Part shown: positions 7,799 to 16,662 of the stretch, piece by piece | Layout of the letters: the number at the start of each line of letters is the position of its first letter | Numbering within the stretch: the stretch's first letter is position 1 | NCBI GenBank assembly: GCA_041690535.1 | Contig: JAWLHA010000042.1 | Coordinates: 1 to 42,090 of the forward strand | Reading direction: 5' to 3' | Length of the DNA stretch: 42,090 nt | DNA from: JAWLHA01 sp041690535 | GTDB taxonomy: Bacteria > Pseudomonadota > Gammaproteobacteria > Thiohalomonadales > Thiohalomonadaceae | The notes under the pieces: generated by a model | The model's database searches: none | What the model saw: only the letters and a program-made list of their open reading frames with translations | Told to the model about the DNA's origin: nothing | Program-made: the position numbers and the translations under genes

Positions 7799-9153
7799 CG
7801 CAAACCGTGTTTGTTCAGCAGGTCATAGAGGGTGGGGCGGCTGATGTCGAGCAGCTGGGCGGCGGCACTCAAGTTGTTTCCCACCAGAAGGAGTGCCCGG
7901 CGCAGGGTCTGTCGTTCCGCCTGGGCGCGGGCCTGGCGCAGCGTCACCGGTGACTCGTCGCCGGTGCCTTCCTTGGGCGTGAAGCCCAGAGCCTCGGCGG
8001 TCACCGTGGCATCGTCCGCCATCACCACGGCACGGCGCACCCGGTTCTCCAGCTCACGCACATTCCCGGGCCAGGAGTAGGCTTCGATGGTTTGCAGCGC
8101 CTCCACGCTGAAGCGCTTGCTGCCACGTCCCAGTTCCCGGCTGAAGCGACCCAGAAAACGGTGAGCGAGAAGGGCTGCGTCGCCGTCGCGTTCGCGCAGC
8201 GGGGGCAGTTCGATGGTCAACTGGCTGAGGCGGTAATAGAGGTCGTCACGGAAGCTGCCCCGGGCGATCAGCGCCGTAAGGTCGCGGTTGGTCGCCGAGA
8301 TGATCCGGACATCCACCGGGATCCCTTCGCGTCCTCCCACGCGCTCGATGATCCGCTCCTGCAGGAAGCGCAACAGCTTGGCTTGGAGGGACAAGGGCAA
8401 GTCGCCCAGTTCGTCGAGAAACAGTGTGCCTTTGTGGGCAAATTCGATGCGCCCGGGAGTGGTCTTTGTGGCGCCCGTGAAGGCCCCTTTTTCATAGCCG
8501 AAGAGCTCGCTCTCCAGGAGGTTCTCGGGAATGGCGGCACAGTTGATGGCGACGAATTCGTGGGCGGCCCTGCCGCTGGCCTGATGAATTGCCCGGGCAA
8601 AGAGCTCCTTGCCGGTGCCGCTTTCGCCCAGTATCAACAGGCTGATCCCCGTATCGGCAACGCGCTTCACCGTCTCGCAGAAGCGCAGCATTTGGGGGCT
8701 CTCGCCGACGACACCCGGCAGCGGATGGGTCCGGAGCGCGTCCGCTTGCGCGCGTTCGCGCTGAAACTGCACCAGGCGATAAGCGCGGGATACAAGCAGC
8801 GACAGAACTTGTAGATCGAACGGTTTGGTACAGACCTCGCTCGCTCCGCGGGCCACCGCCTCCACTGCGATCTCATGCTCATCGCCTCCGGTCACCACAA
8901 TCACCTTGGTGTCGGGCGAAATATCCAGCAGCTGATCCAAGCACCGCAGTCCCTCCACCGCGCTCTCCGGCTCGGGGGGGAGCGCGAGATCCAGGACCAC
9001 CACCGGCGAGGGCCGTCGACGCATGGCGGTCACCGCACTCGTCCTGTCCGGGGCGAAGGTCAACGCATACTCATCGAAACACCACCTGAGCTGACGCCGT
9101 GTCCCCGGGTCATCGGCGACGACGAGCAGGTGCCGGCTTTCCTGTGTCATCAC
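7795..9153 (-). CDS. prsR: PEP-CTERM-box response regulator PrsR (sigma54 activator)
   Basis: A 452-residue NtrC-like regulator. The receiver domain (1-125) has the acidic pair Asp14/Asp15, phospho-acceptor Asp55 and Lys110. The AAA+ domain has Walker A GESGTGKE at 176-183, the sigma54-contact loop GAFTGA at 223-228 and Walker B GTLFLDE at 242-248. A Fis-type helix-turn-helix ends the protein (NNLSAAAQLLDISRPTLYDLL). By family knowledge it is phosphorylated by PrsK and activates sigma54 promoters of PEP-CTERM genes. Here it is coupled to xrtA by a four-base overlap, but no prsK is next to it or elsewhere in the window, which is unusual. Start ATG 9153; a second in-frame ATG follows directly. 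Confidence 0.95.
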   Translation of the reverse strand: MMTQESRHLLVVADDPGTRRQLRWCFDEYALTFAPDRTSAVTAMRRRPSPVVVLDLALPPEPESAVEGLRCLDQLLDISPDTKVIVVTGGDEHEIAVEAVARGASEVCTKPFDLQVLSLLVSRAYRLVQFQRERAQADALRTHPLPGVVGESPQMLRFCETVKRVADTGISLLILGESGTGKELFARAIHQASGRAAHEFVAINCAAIPENLLESELFGYEKGAFTGATKTTPGRIEFAHKGTLFLDELGDLPLSLQAKLLRFLQERIIERVGGREGIPVDVRIISATNRDLTALIARGSFRDDLYYRLSQLTIELPPLRERDGDAALLAHRFLGRFSRELGRGSKRFSVEALQTIEAYSWPGNVRELENRVRRAVVMADDATVTAEALGFTPKEGTGDESPVTLRQARAQAERQTLRRALLLVGNNLSAAAQLLDISRPTLYDLLNKHGLR

Positions 9154-9196
9154 TGCACCATATCCGTTGTGGGTCGTGATCCGGTCTACGGGGTCC

Positions 9197-9215
9197 GCTG
9201 CGACCGGTCCGCAGC
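9197..9215. other. GC-rich hairpin between epimerase gene and prsR
   Basis: Near-perfect palindrome GCTGCG-ACCGGTC-CGCAGC just downstream of the epimerase stop and 44 bases before the prsR start. There is no T tract on the minus strand, so it is a weak terminator at best; it could also be a binding site or mRNA stem that sets relative expression. Confidence 0.3.
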
Positions 9216-9217
9216 GT

Positions 9218-10231
9218 TCACTGGTAGTAAGAGAGATACCAGTCGGCGAATCGTCTTACCCCCTCTTCCACCGTGGTCTGCGGACGAAAACCGGTGTCCC
9301 GTGCCAGGTCGTCAATGTCCGCAAAGGTTTCTGGAACATCCCCCGGTTGCAACCCCAGCATGAGCTTTTCCGCGCGCCGCCCCAGACACTCCTCAAGCAC
9401 CTCGATGTAGTACAACAGCTCCACCGGGCGGTTGTTTCCAATGTTGTAGATGCGGTAGGGGACATTGCTGCTCGCCGAATCGGGCGCGGCGGGATTCCAC
9501 TCGGGGTCGGGCTGCGGCACCCGATCCAGTACGCGCACCACCCCCTCGACCACGTCATCAATAAAGGTGAAGTCGCGCCGGTGTCGACCGTGATTGAAGA
9601 CCTCTATGGGGCTGCCCGCGAGAATGTTCTTCGCAAACTTGAACAGAGCCATGTCGGGCCGGCCCCAGGGGCCATACACGGTGAAGAAACGCAGACCGGT
9701 GGTAGGGAGCCCGTAGATGTGGCTGTAGGTGTGGGCCATCAACTCGTTGGACTTCTTCGTCGCGGCGTACAGGCTCAGCGGATGATCGACCGTATGGTGC
9801 ACGGAAAAGGGCATGGCCGCATTGCCGCCGTACACCGAAGAGCTGGAGGCAAACACCAGGTGTTCGATCTCGTGCCGGCGGCACTGTTCCAGAATGTTTC
9901 CAAAGCCCACGAGATTGGTGCCAATGTACGCGCCCGGATTGACGAGTGAGTAGCGCACCCCCGCCTGTGCGGCCAGATTCACCACCCGGGTCGGACGGTA
10001 TTCCTCGAACAATCGCGCCACGCTCTCCTTATCGGCGATGTCGGCCGCGGCAAAGTGGAACCCGGACCGGCACTGAAGGGTCTGCAGACGCGCCAGCTTC
10101 AGGTTAACGTCGTAATAATCGTTGAGATTGTCGATGCCAAAGACGTCATCCCCCCTATCCAGGAGCCGATGAGACAGTGCCGCACCAATGAAGCCGGCCG
10201 CGCCGGTGATGAGAATCCGATTCTTTTCCAT
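9218..10231 (-). CDS. NAD-dependent UDP-glucuronate/UDP-sugar 4-epimerase
   Basis: Extended short-chain dehydrogenase of the CapI/WbnF UDP-glucuronate 4-epimerase group, 337 residues, cytoplasmic. It has the NAD-binding GAAGFIG near residue 10, SSSSVYG with the catalytic Ser/Thr, the YAATKKSNE motif holding the catalytic Tyr-x3-Lys at about 149-153, and the signature RFFTVYGPWGRPDMA. Together with the adjacent TviB-like dehydrogenase it should produce a galacto-configured uronic acid nucleotide, either UDP-GalA or UDP-GalNAcA; sequence alone does not tell which. It lies 21 bases downstream of that dehydrogenase and 64 bases upstream of prsR, all on the minus strand. Confidence 0.92.
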   Translation of the reverse strand: MEKNRILITGAAGFIGAALSHRLLDRGDDVFGIDNLNDYYDVNLKLARLQTLQCRSGFHFAAADIADKESVARLFEEYRPTRVVNLAAQAGVRYSLVNPGAYIGTNLVGFGNILEQCRRHEIEHLVFASSSSVYGGNAAMPFSVHHTVDHPLSLYAATKKSNELMAHTYSHIYGLPTTGLRFFTVYGPWGRPDMALFKFAKNILAGSPIEVFNHGRHRRDFTFIDDVVEGVVRVLDRVPQPDPEWNPAAPDSASSNVPYRIYNIGNNRPVELLYYIEVLEECLGRRAEKLMLGLQPGDVPETFADIDDLARDTGFRPQTTVEEGVRRFADWYLSYYQ

Positions 10232-10252
10232 CTTACGTTCCTGTGTCGCGAT

Positions 10253-11542
10253 TTACAGCCGGCCGTCGACCATGCTTTCGGGAAAGACAGCCTTGATGTC
10301 GAAGATGATGCCGTTGGGCTTGCAGAGGCGGCGAAAGTAACCGACCCCTTTGTCGACGAATTCGCGGTGAGCAACCGCGAGCACGATCCCGTCGTAATGC
10401 TCCTTCGGCAGCGTATCGATGGGGCGAATACCGTACTCGGAGAGCGCCTCCTCCACGTCCACCCAGGGGTCGTAGACATCCACCGCCGCGTCGAAGCGCC
10501 GCAGCTCGCTGATAAGGTCCGCCACCCGGCTATTGCGCAGGTCGGGGCAGTTTTCCTTGAAGGTGATGCCCAGCACGAGAATCCTGGCGCCCGCGACCTG
10601 AACGCGCCGATGGGTCAGGCAGGTCACCACGCGTTGCGCGATGTACTCACCCATCTGGTCATTGATGCGCCGTCCGGCCAAAATCATCTCCGGATGGTGT
10701 CCCACCTCCTGCGCCTTGTAGGTCAGGTAGTACGGGTCGACCCCGATGCAGTGGCCACCCACCAGCCCGGGACGAAACGGAAGGAAATTCCACTTCGTTC
10801 GGGCCGCTGCAAGGACGGCGTCGGTGTCGAGCCCCAGGCGGTGAAACAGCATCGCCAGTTCATTGACCAGCGCAATGTTGACGTCGCGCTGAGTGTTTTC
10901 GATGACCTTCGCCGCCTCGGCCACCCGAATGCTTGCGGCACGGAATGTCCCCGCACGGACAATCGACCTGTAAAGACGATCGACAAAATCGGCCGTTTCG
11001 GGGGTCGATCCGGAGGTGACCTTCAAAATGTCCACTACCCGATGCTCCCTGTCACCGGGATTGATGCGTTCCGGGCTATAACCCACAAAGAAGTCGCGGT
11101 TGTAGGTGAGCCCGGAAACCCGCTCTAGAATGGGGACGCAGATCTCCTCCGTGGCACCGGGAAAAACCGTGGACTCGAACACGACCACATTGTTCTTGTT
11201 GAGCACCATGCCGATGTCTTCACAGGCGCTGCGCAATGGGGTCAGGTCCGGTTGCTTGTGACTGTCTATGGGCGTCGGGACCGTAACAATGTAGACGGTG
11301 CAGTCGGTGAGGTCCGCCAGACTGCTTGTATAGGTCAGATTCGCGGAAGCCAGCAGGTCGTCGGTCGAACACTCGAGGTTCCGATCCATGCCGTCGCGTA
11401 ACTGGGCGATGCGCAGCTCGTTCTTGTCGTACCCGACGGTTGGAAGTCGTTTGCCGAACTCGATGGCCAGTGGCAGCCCAACGTAACCAAGTCCAATGAC
11501 GCCAACCGTCACTTCCTTTTTGTCCAATTCGATGTCGTCCAT
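10253..11542 (-). CDS. tviB: TviB-like UDP-sugar 6-dehydrogenase
   Basis: A 429-residue nucleotide-sugar dehydrogenase of the UDP-GlcNAc/Vi-antigen (TviB, WbpO) subgroup, oxidising C6 to a uronic acid with two NAD+. The Rossmann motif GLGYVGLP is at about residues 17-24. The catalytic Cys lies in GGHCIGVDPYYL (about residue 263), and the substrate motifs ESTVFPGATEEICVP and ENTQRDVNIALVNELA favour the HexNAc-type rather than UDP-Glc dehydrogenase. It is the first gene of the minus-strand arm, whose promoter must lie in the divergent region 11543-12014. Confidence 0.93.
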   Translation of the reverse strand: MDDIELDKKEVTVGVIGLGYVGLPLAIEFGKRLPTVGYDKNELRIAQLRDGMDRNLECSTDDLLASANLTYTSSLADLTDCTVYIVTVPTPIDSHKQPDLTPLRSACEDIGMVLNKNNVVVFESTVFPGATEEICVPILERVSGLTYNRDFFVGYSPERINPGDREHRVVDILKVTSGSTPETADFVDRLYRSIVRAGTFRAASIRVAEAAKVIENTQRDVNIALVNELAMLFHRLGLDTDAVLAAARTKWNFLPFRPGLVGGHCIGVDPYYLTYKAQEVGHHPEMILAGRRINDQMGEYIAQRVVTCLTHRRVQVAGARILVLGITFKENCPDLRNSRVADLISELRRFDAAVDVYDPWVDVEEALSEYGIRPIDTLPKEHYDGIVLAVAHREFVDKGVGYFRRLCKPNGIIFDIKAVFPESMVDGRL

Positions 11543-12014
11543 TTCCTGTGGCCGTAAGTGTCGAGGCTTGGAGAAGAACCGCGTGCAAAGCGCGAGACAT
11601 CGTTAGTGTAGTTCACGACGGTTGGCAGGGTAGAGAACAGGCGCACTGCAATTTTACGCACGGCGTAACTACTCGCCCCAGCTGATCACGCAATGCCTTG
11701 GAAACTCGTCATCCACGCGTAGGCGGGGATCCATTTTGAGCCATGCATCTGTTCTCTGGATTCCCGCCTTCGCGGGAATGACGGGGGGGGTAGTTACAGC
11801 ACGGCAATTCCGCGCAGCCGAAAGTCGGTCGGGTCGCGATGTGGCGTCGAAATCATACTCATGGAAAGTGGAAATCGCGTGAGTGTATACCAGACTCTAA
11901 CCAGCAGACGGGCACCAGCAATCAGCTTATGAATGATATGTCGTCAATCAGCTGCCCGGTTTCCTGCGTGTTTCAATTCATTGACCCCTGCGCACAACAG
12001 CGAGCAGTGAACCG
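11543..12014. other. Divergent promoter region between the two EPS arms
   Basis: A 472-base noncoding region between the dehydrogenase (leftward) and the initiating sugar transferase (rightward). It must hold the promoters of both arms. A MITE-like repeat occupies 11665-11798. I see no clear sigma54 -24/-12 pair (GG-N10-GC in good context) for PrsR control, and no strong sigma70 pair. The part from 11806 to 12014 is comparatively AT-rich with no supportable gene. Confidence 0.6.
11658..11805. mobile_element. MITE-like element, copy A2, with possible target duplication
   Basis: The element at about 11665-11798 has imperfect terminal inverted repeats: GTAACTACTCGCCCC on the left and GGGGGTAGTTAC on the right. 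The right half holds the conserved GGATTCCCGCCTTCGCGGG palindrome and the left half a decayed version (CGTCATCCACGCG near 11707-11719). It is flanked by the direct repeat GCACGGC at 11658-11664 and 11799-11805, which looks like a 7-base target-site duplication. It encodes no protein and would need a transposase in trans. Confidence 0.65.
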
Positions 12015-13409
12015 ATGCCTACGTTGCGGCTGTTTCGTCACTATATTCCCGCCTCCGCCGTGTTTCTCGTAATCGCGGATTTCGTTCTTGCGATGGCCGC
12101 ACTGCACGGGTCCATAAGTGCGCTACAAGCGTTCGGAACAGACGTCCATAGTCTGGGGGTCGAGTGGAAGGCCGCGGTCTTTGGCGGGGTGATGGTCTTG
12201 TGCAATATGGCCATGGGTCTTTACCAGACGAGACCGGCCGAGGGGGTTGTCGGGATTTTCGTGCGGCTACTGATTGGTTTGGTCTCTGCAATGGTCGTGC
12301 TGGCGTTGCTGTTTTTTGTGTTCCCGTCCCTGTTGGTTGGTCGCAGCGTGTTACTGGTGGCCATGGCCATTTGGATGCCCATGGCCATCATGAATCATCT
12401 GGTGTTTACGGGGTTTGTGGATCAGGCTGCGTTGAAACGCAGAGTCCTTGTGCTTGGCGCCGGCAGCACCGCGAAGGCATTGGCGGAACTGCATGAGCAC
12501 CAGGGGCGGTTCCGTTCAAAAATCGTCGGGTTCGTTCGACTTTCCCATGAGTCTCCGGCGCTTTCGGAGGCGCAGATGGTCGGCTCGGGCGGTGAGTTGG
12601 CGGAGTTGGCAGCGAAGCTGGACGTGGATGAGGTCGTGATTGCGGTCTCCGAAAGGCGCAATACCTTGCCCCTGGATGAGCTGCTCGACTGCAAGTCGAA
12701 GGGGATCGACGTGATCGATGGCACGACGTTCATTGAGCGGGAGACCGGTAAGGTCGCGCTGGAGTTGCTGTCGCCGGGATGGCTGGTTTTCTCCGACGGC
12801 TTCGAAGACAGCCACGCCTCGCGCGTTGCCCGTCGCGTGCTGGATGTTGTTGCGGCGGGAAGCCTGCTGCTGCTGTCGTTGCCCGTCATGGCGGTGACGG
12901 CGTTGGCCATCCTGGTCGAGAGCGGATTCAAGGGACCCATCCTGTATCGACAACATCGGGTCGGAGAGAACGACCGGATTTTTGAGGTCATGAAGTTCAG
13001 AAGCATGCGGGTCGACGCAGAATTGGATGGGCAGCCCCGGTGGGCGCACAAGAATGACGACCGCGTCACCCGGGTGGGACGGATCATCCGCCGCGCACGC
13101 ATTGACGAGCTTCCGCAGCTGTTCAATGTTCTCAAGGGTGACATGGGGTTCGTTGGGCCACGTCCCGAGCGCCCCGAGTTCGTTGAGATGTTGCGCGGGA
13201 GCATCCCGTTTTATGGTGAACGACACCGTATCAAGCCTGGGCTGACCGGGTGGGCACAGTTGTGCTATCCATATGGTGCCTCCGAAAAAGATGCTGCAGA
13301 AAAACTTCAGTTTGATCTCTACTACCTGAAAAATCGCAGCATTTTTCTTGACCTGCTGATTCTCATTCAGACCGTTGAGGTGGTGCTGTTCGGTCGTGGC
13401 GCGAGGTAA
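12015..13409 (+). CDS. TIGR03013-type initiating sugar transferase (WcaJ-like)
   Basis: Polyprenyl-phosphate sugar-1-phosphate transferase, 464 residues, which would prime EPS repeat-unit synthesis on undecaprenyl phosphate. Four N-terminal membrane helices lie at about 10-120, followed by a CoA-binding-like Rossmann region (RVLVLGAGSTAKALAEL), a re-entrant helix (~280-305) and the C-terminal catalytic domain. The last has conserved KFRSMR, a basic run with RVGRIIRRARIDELPQLFNVLKG and FVGPRPERPEF, then the PGLTGWAQ motif. This architecture fits the exosortase-A-associated subgroup. It is the first gene of the rightward arm; the start ATG 12015 has only a weak ribosome site. Confidence 0.95.
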   Translation: MPTLRLFRHYIPASAVFLVIADFVLAMAALHGSISALQAFGTDVHSLGVEWKAAVFGGVMVLCNMAMGLYQTRPAEGVVGIFVRLLIGLVSAMVVLALLFFVFPSLLVGRSVLLVAMAIWMPMAIMNHLVFTGFVDQAALKRRVLVLGAGSTAKALAELHEHQGRFRSKIVGFVRLSHESPALSEAQMVGSGGELAELAAKLDVDEVVIAVSERRNTLPLDELLDCKSKGIDVIDGTTFIERETGKVALELLSPGWLVFSDGFEDSHASRVARRVLDVVAAGSLLLLSLPVMAVTALAILVESGFKGPILYRQHRVGENDRIFEVMKFRSMRVDAELDGQPRWAHKNDDRVTRVGRIIRRARIDELPQLFNVLKGDMGFVGPRPERPEFVEMLRGSIPFYGERHRIKPGLTGWAQLCYPYGASEKDAAEKLQFDLYYLKNRSIFLDLLILIQTVEVVLFGRGAR

Positions 13410-13490
13410 ATCGGTGATGTGGGGTCTCAAGGTGAGGCGGCAGGGCGAGTTGCCGCGCTCGGTGACGTACGCAAACGTGGAGTATGGATT

Positions 13491-14117
13491 GTGAGCGGGT
13501 TCAGAGTCTACGCGTCGGTGGTCATCGCACTGGCGTTCGTTGCCGGAGGGTGCATGAACAGCGGGATCCGGACCGCGGATCCGCAGGAAGAGGGCCATGG
13601 GGTGACAAGCGCGCCCGCTTATGTGGTGGGTCCTGGGGACACGCTTCAGGTCTTCGTCTGGGGCAACACGGAACTGTCCACAACGGTGCCCGTGCGGCCG
13701 GACGGGCGCATCACCACGCCGCTGGTGGAGGACCTGGATGCGAGCGGAAAGACTCCCACAGAGATCGCGCGCGAAATGGAGCAGCGGCTGGCGCGCTACG
13801 TCAAGCATCCGGTGGTTACGGTGACAGTGACGCAGTTCATCGGGCGCTCTACCGAGCAGATTCGTGTGGTGGGCCAAGCTACGGCGCCGCGGACCATCCC
13901 CTACAGTGCCGACCTGACGCTGTTGGACGTGGTCATTGCCGTCGGTGGATTGACCGAGTTTGCGGCAGGGAACAGGGCGAGCATCATCCGCCGCTCGGAT
14001 GGAAAACAAGTGAAGTTTCCTGTCCGGCTCAATGACTTGATCAAGAACGGGGATATCACGGCCAATGTGGACATGCTGCCGGGTGACATACTGATCATTC
14101 CGGAGGCGTGGTTCTGA
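13491..14117 (+). CDS. Wza/EpsE-type polysaccharide export lipoprotein
   Basis: Periplasmic/outer-membrane polysaccharide export protein of the exosortase-A type, 208 residues from GTG 13491. This start gives a compact signal sequence (VIALAFVAGGC) with a lipobox-like Cys near residue 21 and has GGAG upstream; an in-frame ATG at 13419 would add an atypical hydrophilic leader. The Poly_export domain begins at AYVVGPGDTLQVFVWGN and carries the RPDGRITTPL motif. A SLBB-like region follows with IRVVGQATAPRTIPYSADLTLLDVVIAVGGLTEFA, and the end is LPGDILIIPEAWF. It would form the export channel with the neighbouring chain-length protein. Confidence 0.92.
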   Translation: MSGFRVYASVVIALAFVAGGCMNSGIRTADPQEEGHGVTSAPAYVVGPGDTLQVFVWGNTELSTTVPVRPDGRITTPLVEDLDASGKTPTEIAREMEQRLARYVKHPVVTVTVTQFIGRSTEQIRVVGQATAPRTIPYSADLTLLDVVIAVGGLTEFAAGNRASIIRRSDGKQVKFPVRLNDLIKNGDITANVDMLPGDILIIPEAWF

Positions 14118-14170
14118 ACGGACCCTGCTCTCGTTGCAGGGGTGTGTGCGAATAGAGAGGCGGTAGACGC

Positions 14171-15742
14171 ATGCAGGAATTACTCCTGGGCTACGCGAGG
14201 GAAATGTGGCGCTTCAAGTGGCAGGCTGTTGTCGTGGCCTGGTTGGCGGCTGGGGTGGGATGGTTCGCGGTGTGGATGATGCCCGACGAGTATGAGGCGA
14301 GCGCGAGGATCCATGTGGATACCGATACCATCCTCACGCCGTTGCTCAGGGGGCTGGCGGTGGATCAGGAGAACGCCGCGGCCCGATTGAGCGCCATGAC
14401 CCGCGTATGGCTGAGCCGGGCAAATCGGGAGGAGATCAGCCGCCGTTCGGATTTGGACCACTTGGCCACGACCGAGGAGGAGAGGGAGAAGCTGCTTCAA
14501 TGGCTCGGCGAGGCGATTCAACTGGAAGCGGTAAACACCGGGATACGTTCGCCGCGCCCGGAGCCGCCGAGGCTCTTCCGGGTGCTGGTGCGGCACTCCG
14601 ACGCGCACGTGGCCCGCAAGGTGGTCCAGGCCTCCCTGGAGGTCTTTATGGAACGGTCACTCGGTGACGCCCGGCAGGACTCATCCGTTGCCCAGGACTT
14701 TCTTGAACGGCAGATCGCGGAGTACGAGGGGCGGCTGGAAATGGCAGAAAATCGGCTGCGGGAATTCAAGCGCCGACATATCGACGTACTGCCGGAGCAG
14801 GGCCGGTCGTACTTCGATGGGTTGCAGGTGGCGAGAAGTCGGGAGGTCGAAGCGGAGCTCGAGATCAAACAACTTCAGCAGCGCCGCGCGGCGTTGCAGG
14901 TGCAAATAGAACAGGCACGGAAGGGGACAGCCATTGGCGGAGCGCAGGCCGTCCTGTCCCCCCTGGACGAGCGGATCCTGGCACTGGAGAGGCGCCTCGA
15001 TGAACTGCTGCTGAAGTATACGACCGAGCACCCGGACTATGTGGAGACCAAGGAGTCCCTCGATGCACTGAAAAAGCAGAGGTCCTCCGCGGGTGCTCAG
15101 CAGGCCTCGCTGCAGAGCAATCCCATTTATCAGGAGTTGCGCCTCACTCTGGGGGGATTGGAGACGGAGCTGGCGGCGGCCAGGGTCCGCCGGGATGAGT
15201 ATGCCCAGCGGGTGGCGACCCTTCAGTCCCAGCTGGAGAACCTGCCGCAGGTTGAGGCGGAATTGCAGCGGCTCAATCGCGACTACGAGGTGAACAGGGA
15301 GAACTACAACGCGCTCATTGCCCGCCGGGAGTCAGCCAAGATCTCCCAGGATGTGGGGAAAACGGGGGAGAGCGTCAAGTTCAAGGTGGTCGATCCCCCC
15401 GTGCTGCCCACTGCACCCATCGCCCCCAACCGCATACTGCTCTATACGATGGTTTTGCTGGGGGCCTTCGGGGGGGGGATCGGCGCGACCATCCTGCTTG
15501 GCCAGACACGCCCGGCGCTCTACCAACAGCGGGTGTTGCATGACGTCACCGGACTGCCCGTGCTGGGTACGGTGTCGCTGGTATGGGACGACGCGATGCG
15601 CCAGCGAAGGACCCGGGAGATAGGGGCCGTTACGGCGGCGCTGGGGCTGCTGGTGGTGGCCTATGGGGCAGTCCTCGCGGATCAACTGCTTGGGAGGAGT
15701 GGCGCGCAGCGAGTGATGGAGTACTTGCAGGCATGGATATGA
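14171..15742 (+). CDS. XrtA-system chain-length determinant (Wzz/GumC-like)
   Basis: A 523-residue inner-membrane polysaccharide co-polymerase. The first transmembrane helix is at about residues 18-38, then comes a Wzz domain (EYEASARIHVDTDTILTPLLRGLAV). A long coiled-coil periplasmic section follows, with heavy Glu/Gln/Arg heptads from about 175 to 400, and then the proline-rich VVDPPVLPTAPIAPNR just before a second helix (~418-440). An extra hydrophobic segment near the C-terminus (~480-500) is followed by a short tail. It lacks its own kinase domain; the kinase is the next gene, overlapping its end. This pairing controls chain length and export in related systems. Confidence 0.93.
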   Translation: MQELLLGYAREMWRFKWQAVVVAWLAAGVGWFAVWMMPDEYEASARIHVDTDTILTPLLRGLAVDQENAAARLSAMTRVWLSRANREEISRRSDLDHLATTEEEREKLLQWLGEAIQLEAVNTGIRSPRPEPPRLFRVLVRHSDAHVARKVVQASLEVFMERSLGDARQDSSVAQDFLERQIAEYEGRLEMAENRLREFKRRHIDVLPEQGRSYFDGLQVARSREVEAELEIKQLQQRRAALQVQIEQARKGTAIGGAQAVLSPLDERILALERRLDELLLKYTTEHPDYVETKESLDALKKQRSSAGAQQASLQSNPIYQELRLTLGGLETELAAARVRRDEYAQRVATLQSQLENLPQVEAELQRLNRDYEVNRENYNALIARRESAKISQDVGKTGESVKFKVVDPPVLPTAPIAPNRILLYTMVLLGAFGGGIGATILLGQTRPALYQQRVLHDVTGLPVLGTVSLVWDDAMRQRRTREIGAVTAALGLLVVAYGAVLADQLLGRSGAQRVMEYLQAWI

Positions 15743-16662
15743 AAAGCATCGAGAAGGCCGCCGCGCGCCTGGAACTGGGGAGCGTGGCGCCAGACCTGGC
15801 GCCGGCGACAGAGTCGGACCGGCACAACCCTGGAAGGGCAGAACCCCGGCTGGCCGAACCGGTGCAGAGCGAGGTGGCACAGGAGACGAGCCGCCTTTCA
15901 CGCGCCGAGGCAGAGGCCCCCTCGCGAGGACCCCGGCGGCCGCGGACCATCGTTGATCTCGGTGCGCTGCTTGGGGAGAGGGTGGACGCCATGAGCGGCA
16001 TGGGCGAGTTGGCCGAGGAGTACCGAGTGCTGAAGCGCCCCTTGCTGAACAGTGCTTTTGAGAATGGCACGGCGGTGCACCCGGCCAATTTGATTGCCGT
16101 GACCAGTGCGCTCGAGGGGGAGGGCAAGACCTTCACAGCCATCAACCTCGCCCTCAGCATCGCCGCCGAGCTCGATCACACCGTCCTGCTGGTGGATGCA
16201 GATCTGATCAAGACTTCGCTGAGCCGGCAGTTTGCACTGGATGACGCACCGGGCCTGAGTGACATTCTGGCCGGTCGGGGCGGGGCAGACATCGCCTCGG
16301 CAATTTGCGACACCTCTCTCCCAAAGCTCAAGGTCATTCCCGCGGGGACGCTGCGCCGGGGTGGTACCGAACTCTTTGCCAGCGAGCGGATGCGGCAGCT
16401 GGCGCGGGAGATTTCGCTGCGCTACCGGGACCGGTTGGTCATCTTCGATGCCGCTCCCCTGCTAATGACCAGCCAGGCGGCAGTACTCACCGCACTGGTT
16501 GACCAGGTGGTGTTGGTGGTCGAGGAGGGGCGCACTCCCCAACAGGTGGTGCAGGAGGCGGTGGGACAGATCGCTTCGGAGCGAAGCGTGTGGGTGCTGC
16601 TCAACAAGAGCACGGCGAAGCGCAGCCGGTACTATGGCGGGTACTACGGGAATTATGGGTAA
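15733..16662 (+). CDS. XrtA-associated tyrosine autokinase (BY-kinase)
   Basis: Cytoplasmic bacterial tyrosine kinase that acts on the Wzz-like partner upstream. It starts at ATG 15733 or at ATG 15739, the latter overlapping the previous stop as ATGA; the product is 309 or 307 residues. The N-terminal ~85 residues are a variable linker. The kinase core has Walker A (LEGEGKTF, about residue 123), Walker A' VLLVDADL and Walker B LVIFDAAPLL. The C-terminus carries a tyrosine cluster (RYYGGYYGNYG), the expected autophosphorylation tail. A candidate opposing phosphatase is the LMW-PTP gene at the far right of the window, not in this operon. Confidence 0.93.
   Translation: MDMKSIEKAAARLELGSVAPDLAPATESDRHNPGRAEPRLAEPVQSEVAQETSRLSRAEAEAPSRGPRRPRTIVDLGALLGERVDAMSGMGELAEEYRVLKRPLLNSAFENGTAVHPANLIAVTSALEGEGKTFTAINLALSIAAELDHTVLLVDADLIKTSLSRQFALDDAPGLSDILAGRGGADIASAICDTSLPKLKVIPAGTLRRGGTELFASERMRQLAREISLRYRDRLVIFDAAPLLMTSQAAVLTALVDQVVLVVEEGRTPQQVVQEAVGQIASERSVWVLLNKSTAKRSRYYGGYYGNYG

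Noticed and set aside
11543..12014. Sigma54 promoter for PrsR control in the divergent region
   Set aside because: I looked for a GG/GC pair with correct spacing in TGGCAC-N5-TTGC context on both strands and found none convincing.
12516..14009. Long minus-strand open frame over the sugar transferase and Wza-like genes
   Set aside because: It spans two real genes and their gap on the other strand; the product is His/Arg/Pro-rich and without domain.
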